Both the position numbers and the translations under genes were made by a program. Source: Enterobacter sp. R4-368 (GTDB lineage: Bacteria > Pseudomonadota > Gammaproteobacteria > Enterobacterales > Enterobacteriaceae). From it: a stretch of 64,000 bases of DNA. Below the pieces are notes generated by a model. The model did no database searches. It was not told the DNA's origin and saw nothing but the letters and a program-made list of their open reading frames with translations. The stretch covers positions 2,852,001-2,916,000 of the forward strand of contig NC_021500.1 of the NCBI RefSeq assembly GCF_000410515.1, read 5' to 3'. Of this stretch, positions 51,793-59,413 are shown piece after piece; position 1 is the first letter of the stretch; every line of letters begins with the position of its first letter.

Positions 51793-52621
51793 AACCAACC
51801 TCCAGACCATGTAACTTGTCAGCGACAGCGATTGTACGCTCACTTATATTCCCGTGGTTCATATATCTAAAGATACGTTATAAAAAGACCCCTTTTATAT
51901 TCAATAATATTTGCACTAATAATTAACTACAGACATTAATTAAAGCACACGCTACCGCCATGGGTCTTTACCCACAGAGAGCAAACGCCCAAGTCTGAGT
52001 TATAGCCAATTAGTCCATAAATAAAGCAATAAAATCCATGAATCAAGCATGATGACAAGAATAAAAGGTTACGTTCAGGAAGAATAAAATCTTTCTAAAC
52101 AATCACCTAAAAGTATTATTTTTTGCGCTTTAAAAAATTTACGTAAAAACAGCCCCCATGAAATATAAAAAAACCAAGTAAATCAAATGACTACTTGTGA
52201 AATATTTCTATGGCAGAGAATAATAAAAAATTAGCTACTCAGGATGGATAACGCAAGGCTGTTTGTAACAGTTTAGGAATTTTCATAAAAATGCGCAATA
52301 GCAGTAAAGTCTATACCTTTAAATTAATATTTAAACGTATCGGTATTTTGGTAAAATATAATATATTCTCATAATCGATAAATATCAGCCTGCTAAAAAA
52401 GGCACATTTAGCAGTACCTTAAAAAGTGTCTGAATTTCCGTTTTGTCTGGTAATCATTTTAGACGGTATATCGACGCAGCGTGGCTGGAAATCATAAATT
52501 CACTGGCAGTAACCTTAAATAAAAAATGGTTTTTGTACTGACATGTTTGCAGGGTTGATAAAGAACCCTTACATTCAAAGACCGTACCTTGCTTTTCAAC
52601 ATGTTATTTTCGGGAAGCGCT
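51793..52621. other. AT-rich 829-bp region without a gene
   Basis: No supported coding frame. Small structures: TGGGT-cttt-ACCCA at 51961-51974, and a perfect 8-bp stem CTGCTAAA/TTTAGCAG at 52390-52414 with a 9-nt loop. A TATAAT occurs at 52357-52362 without a convincing -35. The region probably holds the promoter of the LuxR-type gene and that of the AbrB-family gene, and its base composition makes it a candidate H-NS target or island remnant. Confidence 0.55.
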
Positions 52622-52675
52622 ATGCCGTTGATTGATCTTACCGCCGCTGCTGTGGCGTGCAGGGAGTGCCGCTGA
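52622..52675 (+). CDS. Possible 17-residue leader ORF before the AbrB-family gene
   Basis: ATG at 52622 opens a 17-codon frame (MPLIDLTAAAVACRECR) that ends in TGA sharing base 52675 with the ATG of the next gene. GGGAAG lies 6 nt upstream. The arrangement would couple translation of the membrane protein to the leader. It is short and could be chance. Confidence 0.35.
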   Translation: MPLIDLTAAAVACRECR

Positions 52676-53733
52676 TGGCGACCCACGCGCCCTGGTTTCG
52701 CAACTGGTTACAGCTTATCGTCCTTTCATTGCTCTTCGTTGCTCTGATGGAATTGATCCATCTGCCCGCCGCGCTTCTGCTGGGCCCGATGTTTTCCGGC
52801 ATTCTTCTCGCCATCTTTAACCGGCCCGTTACCGTCAGTAAAAAATGCTTCGCCGCCGCGCAAGCGGTGGTCGGTGCGATGATTGCGCATGCGATCCCGC
52901 CATCCGTGTTTGGCCGCATCGCCGCCGACTGGCCACTGTTTATTAGCTGTATTTTCTCCGTTATTTTCGCCAGCGCCATTCTTGGCTGGATCATGGCGAA
53001 ATTGCAGGTTTTCCCGGGTTCAACAGCGATTTGGGGATCGTCGCCAGGCGCGGCGGCGGCCATGACGATTATGGCCGAGAGCTTTGGCGCGGATGTCCGC
53101 CTGGTGGCGTTTATGCAGTATCTGCGGGTGATGATCGTGGCGCTGGTCGCGGTGCTGGTGACACGCATGTGGATGGGGACACAGGGCGCGGATCACGCAG
53201 TCGCCACCTTTACCCTGTTTGCCCCGGTGCGCTGGCTGCCGTTTGCCGCAACATTACTGGTGATTGCGGTTGGTTATCTGATTGCCCGCTGCGTCAAAAT
53301 TCCCTCCGGGCCAATGTTGATAACGTTAGCGCTGGGGATAATGGTTGAAGATAGCGGTTTGCTGACGCTTGAGTTACCGCCGTGGTTGCTGGCGCTCTCT
53401 TACGCGCTGATTGGCTGGAGTATCGGTTTGCGTTTTACGCGGGAAATTGTCTGCTATGCCGCCCGCGCTCTGCCGCGTGTGCTGCTGTCGGTGCTGACGC
53501 TTGTCGCGGTGTGCTGCGGTTTTGCCTGGTTACTGGTGCAGTTCGCAGGGATCGATCCGCTCACCGCCTACCTCGCCACCAGCCCCGGCGGGGCGGATAC
53601 GGTGGCGATTATCGCCTCGTCAAGCCAGGTGGATATCTCGTTTGTGATGGCGATGCAGACCGGGCGGTTTATCCTGGTGCTGATAACCGGCCCGGCGATT
53701 TCCCGCTTTGTGGCGAAACGGCTGGGGGCGTAA
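52675..53733 (+). CDS. AbrB-family (duplicated) membrane protein
   Basis: A 352-aa integral inner-membrane protein with about 10 hydrophobic helices and an internal duplication; repeated signatures are LPAALLLGPMFSGI near residue 35 and the glycine-rich PGSTAIWGSSPGAAAAMTIMAES and ATSPGGADTVAIIASSSQVD (quoted in separate parts). Despite the database name AbrB / ammonia monooxygenase, these are putative transporters. AGGGAG lies 8 nt before the ATG at 52675. Substrate unknown. Confidence 0.85.
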   Translation: MATHAPWFRNWLQLIVLSLLFVALMELIHLPAALLLGPMFSGILLAIFNRPVTVSKKCFAAAQAVVGAMIAHAIPPSVFGRIAADWPLFISCIFSVIFASAILGWIMAKLQVFPGSTAIWGSSPGAAAAMTIMAESFGADVRLVAFMQYLRVMIVALVAVLVTRMWMGTQGADHAVATFTLFAPVRWLPFAATLLVIAVGYLIARCVKIPSGPMLITLALGIMVEDSGLLTLELPPWLLALSYALIGWSIGLRFTREIVCYAARALPRVLLSVLTLVAVCCGFAWLLVQFAGIDPLTAYLATSPGGADTVAIIASSSQVDISFVMAMQTGRFILVLITGPAISRFVAKRLGA

Positions 53734-53807
53734 TCTCCAGGTTAACCAATGGGATATACAAAATACCCCATGCAACAAACCAAAAAGTAACCTTCAAAGA
53801 GTAATCA

Positions 53808-54689
53808 TCAGGCTAACCGTAGTTGCTCGATCACTTCCGCCACCTCGCGGCGTGCATCGCCGGTGAGCGTCCGCAATGGTGCAGGCAAACACGATGCACC
53901 CGCTAAGCCCAGCAGTTCTGCCGCGGTAGCCATCACCCGCAGGCTGCCGCCATAGCGTTTAAAGAGATCCCACAAGGGTTGCAACGCATCAGAGTTCGCA
54001 CGCGCCTGCGTTAAATGACCGGCCTGCGCCGCGCGGGAAATGGCCAGCGCCGCTTGCGGGAACAGGCCGCCCAGCACCGAATACCAGACACCGCATCCGG
54101 CGCTAAGACCGTCAACCGCGACGGCATCACCGCTGATACCCAACGTAATGCTCTGCGGAATTTGCGGGCGCAGGCGCGCAGCCCGCTCGGGTGCGGAAAT
54201 CGGGGGGATTTTGATTGAGCCAATGTTGGGCAACTGCGCAATACGAAGCAGCAGCTCGTCGCTAAAGGTGAAATGGGTGGTGCCGGGATTATCGTACACG
54301 CAGAGCGGCACGGAGAGTTCGCGCGTGACGGCGGCAAACAGGGTGAACACTTCCTCTTCGGTTAACGCGTGGTAGGAGACCGGTGCCAGCAGCACGGCGC
54401 TAACGCCCGCTTTCTGCGCGTCTTCCGCCAGCCACAGCACATCGCGCGTGCGCAACGCGCCAATCCCGGCAATCACCGGAATCGCGCCGGAGTGTTCCGT
54501 CGCCAGGCGCAGCGCATTGGCCCGCTCCGTACGGCTGAAATAGGGGTAGCACCCCGTCGAACCCAGTGCGCCAATCGAATCGACTCCGGCGACACGCAGC
54601 CGTTCAATCAACTTCACATAAGCCGCTTCATCCAGCCGTTCGTCGCGCAGCGGCGACAGCGGAAATGCGCTCAATCCTGTGAAATCCAT
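53808..54689 (-). CDS. Dihydrodipicolinate synthase/N-acetylneuraminate lyase family protein
   Basis: A 293-aa TIM-barrel aldolase of the DapA family. The Schiff-base Lys is in SIKIPP and the catalytic Tyr in CVYDNPG; the substrate loop reads GSTGCYPYFS instead of the GTTGE of true DapA, so the substrate is different. The start is ATG at 54689 with AGGGGG upstream. It lies 10 nt after the B3/B4-domain gene, likely in one operon. True dapA is elsewhere in enterobacteria, so this is a catabolic or orphan aldolase. Confidence 0.85.
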   Translation of the reverse strand: MDFTGLSAFPLSPLRDERLDEAAYVKLIERLRVAGVDSIGALGSTGCYPYFSRTERANALRLATEHSGAIPVIAGIGALRTRDVLWLAEDAQKAGVSAVLLAPVSYHALTEEEVFTLFAAVTRELSVPLCVYDNPGTTHFTFSDELLLRIAQLPNIGSIKIPPISAPERAARLRPQIPQSITLGISGDAVAVDGLSAGCGVWYSVLGGLFPQAALAISRAAQAGHLTQARANSDALQPLWDLFKRYGGSLRVMATAAELLGLAGASCLPAPLRTLTGDARREVAEVIEQLRLA

Positions 54690-54699
54690 TCTTCCCCCT

Positions 54700-55392
54700 T
54701 CAGAGATCAAACCCGAGCCTGGTTTTTTCAACACGACAGCCCGGCATCATACGTTGCAATCCGGCGATCAGTTCGTCGCCTGCCTCACATAATGCGTCCA
54801 GCGGCATTTCCGGCAAGCTTTCGAGGATAAACCACATCTGGCTGTCGGCAGCGCTCAGGCGGGTGCGCACGCCCTGCCGCCAGTTCCAGCGGCGGCACGT
54901 TACGCCCGTGTCATCGCGCCAGATAACTTCCCCCGGCTCCGGTGACTCGTGCGCCAGCTCGCCCTCTTTCATCACGTCGAACAGCTCCGTACCGTCCGCA
55001 AGCGTCAGACGCGGCGCGCCGTGATAAGCCGCAATGTTCTCGCCACCGACCGGAATAGCGTAGCGCAGGCTGATGGCATTATAGAGATCCACCACCGGGT
55101 CAATTGCAGGTACCACGCCGTCGCGCTGCACGCGTTTTCGCAGCCCCAGCGCCGAACAGGGCGTGCGTTTTGGCTTCGCGCCGAAACGCTTAAAGACCTC
55201 ATCCCATGCCGTCAGATGCGCCTCCGCCCAGATCGGGCCGCCCGCCTCGACAAATTCACACGCACTTGCCAGTGCCGCTTCGCCCACTTGCGGGTTCAGT
55301 AGCGGCGCGGCATCAACATAAACGCTAAGCGCGCGAAAACCAGGGGCGATGACGGCAAGACGAGCATCGATTGACGGCTGAACGGAAAGCAT
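54700..55392 (-). CDS. B3/B4 tRNA-binding-domain protein (PheT editing-domain-like)
   Basis: A 230-aa stand-alone protein built around the B3/B4 fold found in the beta subunit of phenylalanyl-tRNA synthetase, where it clears Tyr-tRNA(Phe). Points seen: CSALGLRKRV, VVDLYNAISLRYAIPVGGENI, and PGEVIWRDDTGVTCRRWNWRQGVRT. Start ATG at 55392 has AAGGA 7 nt upstream. Free-standing members have been proposed as editing or amino-acid-related enzymes. It is followed by the DapA-like gene and divergent from an XRE-cupin regulator. Confidence 0.82.
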   Translation of the reverse strand: MLSVQPSIDARLAVIAPGFRALSVYVDAAPLLNPQVGEAALASACEFVEAGGPIWAEAHLTAWDEVFKRFGAKPKRTPCSALGLRKRVQRDGVVPAIDPVVDLYNAISLRYAIPVGGENIAAYHGAPRLTLADGTELFDVMKEGELAHESPEPGEVIWRDDTGVTCRRWNWRQGVRTRLSAADSQMWFILESLPEMPLDALCEAGDELIAGLQRMMPGCRVEKTRLGFDL

Positions 55393-55437
55393 CGGATAAT
55401 CCTTTTTAGTGACCATTTTATTGCACACTATCGACCT
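55393..55437. promoter_or_regulatory. 45-bp divergent control region with TAGTG/CACTA repeat
   Basis: The whole space between the start codons of the B3/B4 gene and the XRE-cupin gene is 45 bp. It contains TAGTG and CACTA as inverted arms 14 nt apart, a possible site for the divergent XRE regulator. Both promoters must overlap here or lie inside the coding regions. Confidence 0.4.
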
Positions 55438-56040
55438 ATGACCAAAAAAGTCAATAAACCGACCGATTCCGGCGCCGATGTTCATCGCGTCAGTGAAGCG
55501 GTGGCAACGCGTATTAAAGCGTTTCGTAAGCAACAAAAACTTTCGCTGGATGAGCTTTCACGCCGCGCGGGTGTCAGCAAAGGCATGCTGGTTGAGATCG
55601 AAAAATGTCTCGCCAACCCGAGCATCGCCCTGCTGTGTAAAATCGCCGCCGCGATGGGCGTTTCCGTGGCGGATATTGTCGATGTCGCCAGTAAACCAAC
55701 CGCGCACCTGATAGCAAAAGATGAGATCCCCACATTGTGGCAGGGTGAAAATGGCGGCACTGCGCGGTTGCTGGCAGGCACCAGCGGGCCGGATATGCTG
55801 GAGATGTGGCGCTGGGAGATGTTCCCCGGTGAACAGTTCGCCTCGCCAGGCCACCCTTCCGGTACCGTTGAGCTTCTGCATGTTGAGCGCGGCACGCTGC
55901 ACATTCAGGTTGGGCAAACGGCGCTTATTATTGGCGAAGGTTGTTCCGCCGTGGCGCAAGCCGACACCGCGCACCACTATGCTAATGAAAGCAGCCAACC
56001 CGTTATTTTCACCATGACGGTCAGCGAGCGCCATTCATGA
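55438..56040 (+). CDS. XRE-family regulator with C-terminal cupin domain
   Basis: A 200-aa protein with an N-terminal helix-turn-helix (RIKAFRKQQKLSLDELSRRAGVSKGMLVEIEK, quoted in parts: KLSLDELSRRAGVSK, GMLVEIEK) and a cupin from about residue 110 (PSGTVELLHVERGTLHIQVG). Such regulators usually control the adjacent metabolic genes in response to a small ligand. It is divergent from the B3/B4-DapA-like pair. No Shine-Dalgarno is visible before its ATG, so it may be leaderless or weakly translated. Confidence 0.88.
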   Translation: MTKKVNKPTDSGADVHRVSEAVATRIKAFRKQQKLSLDELSRRAGVSKGMLVEIEKCLANPSIALLCKIAAAMGVSVADIVDVASKPTAHLIAKDEIPTLWQGENGGTARLLAGTSGPDMLEMWRWEMFPGEQFASPGHPSGTVELLHVERGTLHIQVGQTALIIGEGCSAVAQADTAHHYANESSQPVIFTMTVSERHS

Positions 56041-56049
56041 ATCTGGCTC

Positions 56050-56078
56050 ATAACGTCATTATGATTTAATGGCGTTAT
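56050..56078 (+). terminator. 12-bp stem-loop after the XRE-cupin gene
   Basis: ATAACGTCATTA (56050-56061) and TAATGGCGTTAT (56067-56078) pair over 12 bp with one T-G pair, loop of 5 nt. It begins 9 bp after the stop. There is no strong T-run, so it may be a terminator or part of the leader of the next gene. Confidence 0.5.
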
Positions 56079-56091
56079 CATTTGTGCCGCA

Positions 56092-56144
56092 CTGATTAAG
56101 ATACCGTTCCGCCTTTGTCGGCGTTCTCTTCATGACTTAATCAG
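56092..56144 (+). promoter_or_regulatory. Long-range hairpin over the efflux-pump ribosome binding site
   Basis: CTGATTAAG (56092-56100) and CTTAATCAG (56136-56144) are perfect 9-bp inverted arms 35 nt apart, with a nested CGCC/GGCG stem (56110-56123). The right arm ends in the AGGA used as Shine-Dalgarno by the gene starting at 56151. A two-codon frame (ATG ACT TAA, 56132-56140) lies in the right flank. Folding would hide the ribosome binding site. Confidence 0.45.
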
Positions 56145-56150
56145 GATCTT

Positions 56151-57314
56151 ATGAACAACAAGCTCCACGGGCCGCTATTTCTCGCGATCCTCAGCGCGCT
56201 GATGGCCTTTACCTCCCTGTCGACGGACATTTACCTGCCCGCGATGCCCCAGATGGCGAAAGCGCTCCGGGGTGATATCGAACTGACCATCACCGGTTTT
56301 TTGGTCGGCTTCGCACTGGCGCAGCTGGTTTGGGGTCCGGTCAGCGACGCGATCGGCCGCCGCACGCCGCTGTTTATTGGCATGCTGTTGTTTGTCATCG
56401 GTTCTGCCGGCTGCGCGCTCGCCACAGAAATCCATCAGATGGTGTTCTGGCGCGTGTTTCAGGCTTTCGGTGCATGTACTGGGCCGATGCTGGCACGGGC
56501 GATGATCCGCGATCTGTTTGCCCGCACCCGCGCGGCACAAATGCTCTCAACGTTAACCATCATCATGGCGATTGCGCCAATCGTTGGGCCGCTGGCGGGT
56601 GGGCAAATCATTCAAATCACCAGCTGGCATGCCATTTTTTGGTTACTGGCGGGGATTGGCGCGCTGATGTTTCTTTCGCTCTATTTCCTGCCGGAAACCT
56701 TACCCGCTGAAAAGCGCACCAAAGCCTCGCTGTCTGGCGCGTTTCGTAACTACTTCGCGCTGCTGCGTAACCGCGCGTTTATGCGTTACACGCTGTGTGT
56801 GACTTTTTTCTACGTCTCTGCCTATGCCTTTATTACCGGTTCGCCATTCGTTTACATCCGCTATTACGGTATTGATCCGCAATATTACGGCTGGCTGTTT
56901 GCCATCAATATTGTCGGCTTAATGGGGGTGAGCTTTCTGAACCGGCGGCTGGTACAGCGCCATCCGCTGGATAAGTTACTGAAAATTGCCGTTAGCATTG
57001 CCGCGCTGGCAATGGTGACTCTGGCGCTGGCGGTGAAGTGGCAGTTCGGCGGTATTGCTGCGGTGATCATTCCGGTGTTCCTGTTCTTCTCGATGAACGG
57101 CATCATCGCCGCCACCTCAACCGCCGCCGCGCTCGACGCTGTTCCCTCTATCGCCGGTTCCGCCTCGGCGCTGATTGGCTCGCTGCAATATGGCAGCGGT
57201 ATTATCTCGTCGCTGCTGCTGACGTGGTTTCGCGACGGAACGCCGTGGACGATGGCGTGGATCATGGCGCTGTTTACCCTTGCCAGCGCCGTCATGGCGC
57301 TGCGCCGCCATTGA
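56151..57314 (+). CDS. Bcr/CflA-type drug efflux MFS transporter
   Basis: A 387-aa proton antiporter of the DHA1 group with 12 expected membrane helices. TM1 ends in STDIYLPAMPQMA (family motif D1), motif A is GPVSDAIGRRTPLFIG between TM2 and TM3, and motif C is PIVGPLAGGQI in TM5. It would export hydrophobic drugs or metabolites. Its leader can fold over the ribosome binding site, which suggests post-transcriptional control. Confidence 0.9.
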   Translation: MNNKLHGPLFLAILSALMAFTSLSTDIYLPAMPQMAKALRGDIELTITGFLVGFALAQLVWGPVSDAIGRRTPLFIGMLLFVIGSAGCALATEIHQMVFWRVFQAFGACTGPMLARAMIRDLFARTRAAQMLSTLTIIMAIAPIVGPLAGGQIIQITSWHAIFWLLAGIGALMFLSLYFLPETLPAEKRTKASLSGAFRNYFALLRNRAFMRYTLCVTFFYVSAYAFITGSPFVYIRYYGIDPQYYGWLFAINIVGLMGVSFLNRRLVQRHPLDKLLKIAVSIAALAMVTLALAVKWQFGGIAAVIIPVFLFFSMNGIIAATSTAAALDAVPSIAGSASALIGSLQYGSGIISSLLLTWFRDGTPWTMAWIMALFTLASAVMALRRH

Positions 57315-57416
57315 TGAGCGTTACTCATAAGCTCATGCCGATTTAGCCCAATAGTGCCGGTAGTCGGTGAGGATTATCATCGCCCGGTCACTTTTCCTGG
57401 CGGAGTGGACAGGGCG

Positions 57417-57500
57417 CAGAAAACCGGGGTAATGACCGGCGTCAGTCGCGGTTCCGGTGGCGCACGGGCGCTGTCTGCCTGCAACGGTTTCTCACCTGCC
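57417..57500 (+). pseudogene. Possible remnant of a short-chain dehydrogenase N-terminus
   Basis: The frame just upstream of the cupin gene, and in phase with it, reads [18 protein letters not shown], which resembles the NAD-binding TGxxxGxG start of short-chain dehydrogenases. The rest of such a protein is absent. It could be a deletion scar that joined a lost dehydrogenase gene to the cupin; chance similarity cannot be excluded. Confidence 0.3.
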
Positions 57501-57539
57501 AGCTACGCTTTAAAACGTATTCAAACACGGGAGAGCAGC

Positions 57540-57935
57540 ATGAAAATCATCCGCAGTGCATCGGTTCCCTCTGCGCAAGGGCCGCAGGACTATTTCACCG
57601 GCCGCGTACGTATCGACGCGACATTTAAGGCCGATGAACCCGCACGCGTTGGCGGTGCGACGGTGACGTTTGAGCCCGGCGCTCGTACCGCGTGGCACAC
57701 CCATCCGTTGGGCCAAACGCTGATTATTACCCACGGTAAAGGGTGGATTCAGTGCGAAGGCGAAGCCGTCCAGGAGATGAACCAGGGCGATATCGTCTGG
57801 ATCCCGGAAAATGTGAAGCACTGGCACGGCGCAACAGCCACAAACGCAATGACCCATATCGCCATTGCCGAATCACTCAATGGCAGCCCGGTTACCTGGC
57901 TTGAGCATGTTACCGACGAGCAGTATCACGGTTGA
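57540..57935 (+). CDS. Cupin-domain protein
   Basis: A 131-aa single-domain cupin starting at the ATG at 57540 (GGGAG upstream). Metal-binding motif 1 is [22 protein letters not shown] and motif 2 [16 protein letters not shown] (shown in parts). It resembles the (R)-mandelonitrile-lyase/carboxymuconolactone-associated cupins that often accompany dehydrogenases. The enzymatic role is unknown. It is convergent with the WYL regulator. Confidence 0.85.
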   Translation: MKIIRSASVPSAQGPQDYFTGRVRIDATFKADEPARVGGATVTFEPGARTAWHTHPLGQTLIITHGKGWIQCEGEAVQEMNQGDIVWIPENVKHWHGATATNAMTHIAIAESLNGSPVTWLEHVTDEQYHG

Positions 57936-58037
57936 GCACCTGAACAACCGCCGCTTAGTGGCGTATTCGCGGCGTGGCCCGTGATTACTGGCCCAACAAC
58001 GTAAGGTGCCAGCCAGTAAGGGCGATAAACGCGGGCA

Positions 58038-58931
58038 CTATCTCTGCGCCACCCCGTGGGCGTAGCGCAGGTGCAGATCCTGCTCGAACTGTTCGCGCAG
58101 CGACGCCGGAGAAAGAATGCCAATATCCGGCAGCCAGTAGCGCAACCAGCGAAACAGCGTGTGCGGATCGGTGATGGCGGTGGCAAGCGTCAAGCTGCCG
58201 TCATCATGCTGTTCAACAATGCGTTGTGCCGGAAACAACGCCCGACGGGTGACATATTCGGCGGCGTGGGCTGAAACGCGCAGGAGTGCTTCAACCCTTG
58301 AACCAAAGCGAATGCCGACGCTGTTTTCCAGCTCCGCCAGCACCTCGGCGTGGGGTTCAAAATTAAGCGTCGTGCTTTTCAGGTTTTCGATTCGCGCCAC
58401 TTCAAACGCTTTCAGCCGCCCGTTTTCCACCGCCGCCAGATACCAGAGGCCGTACTGGTTAATCAGCCGATAGGGCTGTGCGCACCGGGGTTTATCGCGA
58501 TAGAGATATTCCACTTCGCAATGGCCGGTAATCGCGTGATTAAGCTGATTAAGCAGATCTTCGATTTGCCGGTTCTCCCGGCTACTCGGCGCGTGAAAGG
58601 TAATATTGCCGCGGTGCTGCATACTGTTGCGCAGTGACTGACCGTCATTACGTGGAAAAAGGTGCGCCACGCCGGTGAAATCGGCGAACTCCGCCAAATG
58701 GCCGTTATGTAAGGCAGGAAGAAGATGGACGCTGAGTTTATACCGCCCCGGCGAAACCTGATCGAGAATATGCCCAAGCCGAGCCAGATCGCGATAAGCC
58801 GTACGTTCAGTAATACCGAATTTTTCGCACAACCACGCCTTATCGATGATCTTTCCCTGATACAACGCCGCGAAGATCTCGCACAGCCGCTCAATCAACG
58901 GGTCGTGTTTTCTGTCGTGACTTTCCTTCAT
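58038..58931 (-). CDS. WYL-domain transcriptional regulator
   Basis: A 297-aa regulator: N-terminal DeoR-like winged helix (AWLCEKFGITERTAYRDLARLGHIL, about residues 32-56, quoted in part), central WYL domain with QPYRLINQYGLWYLAAVENG and FEVARIENL, and a C-terminal WCX extension. WYL proteins sense nucleic acids or nucleotides in some phage-defence and DNA-damage systems, but many control metabolism. No defence genes lie next to it; its target is not evident. Confidence 0.85.
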   Translation of the reverse strand: MKESHDRKHDPLIERLCEIFAALYQGKIIDKAWLCEKFGITERTAYRDLARLGHILDQVSPGRYKLSVHLLPALHNGHLAEFADFTGVAHLFPRNDGQSLRNSMQHRGNITFHAPSSRENRQIEDLLNQLNHAITGHCEVEYLYRDKPRCAQPYRLINQYGLWYLAAVENGRLKAFEVARIENLKSTTLNFEPHAEVLAELENSVGIRFGSRVEALLRVSAHAAEYVTRRALFPAQRIVEQHDDGSLTLATAITDPHTLFRWLRYWLPDIGILSPASLREQFEQDLHLRYAHGVAQR

Positions 58932-59413
58932 TGTGACGGGTTCCGGAATACAAAGTCTCAGAAGACGTTAACGGTTACGGCCTGACCTTCGCGCCACGGC
59001 CCTGTTATTCAGGTAAAACCTTGTTTTTTCATAGTGGTTAACGGCAGTAATGCGAAAAACTAAAATGAAATTTCTGCCCAAAGCGCAACAATTACACAAT
59101 GCCATGATTTCGCTCAGGGAAAGATAAATGATCGCCCTGACAGGGCGTGTCACTCAGGTGTTTTTTGGGCTTTACCGCTGCGCTCATGACGCAGGTATCC
59201 GCGTGACCGACGCCGGTTCGATGAGCAACGTGAGGGTTCAGGGCTAAGATCCGGCATTTGCAAAAACGCAACACCCGTGCCGCTCGCGCCGCCAGTAAGC
59301 GGTTTGCTTTGCGTTGTTTTTTAAAAAAGTATGGGAGTCTGGGATGGCGCGCGGTTATCGCTCAACTGCGCAAGGTTATACAGCCCGGCAGCAGGCGCCG
59401 CCGGGCGATGGGA
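58932..59413. other. 482-bp non-coding stretch
   Basis: No credible gene. It contains CGCCCT-gac-AGGGCG (59133-59147) and, next to the aldo/keto reductase stop, GCCCGGC/GCCGGGC (59383-59406), which may be its transcription end. Frames of about 60 codons on both strands have no family resemblance. Confidence 0.5.

Noticed and set aside
59092..59274. 60-codon minus-strand frame upstream of the WYL gene
   Set aside because: No ribosome binding site and no family resemblance; not supported as a transposase remnant.
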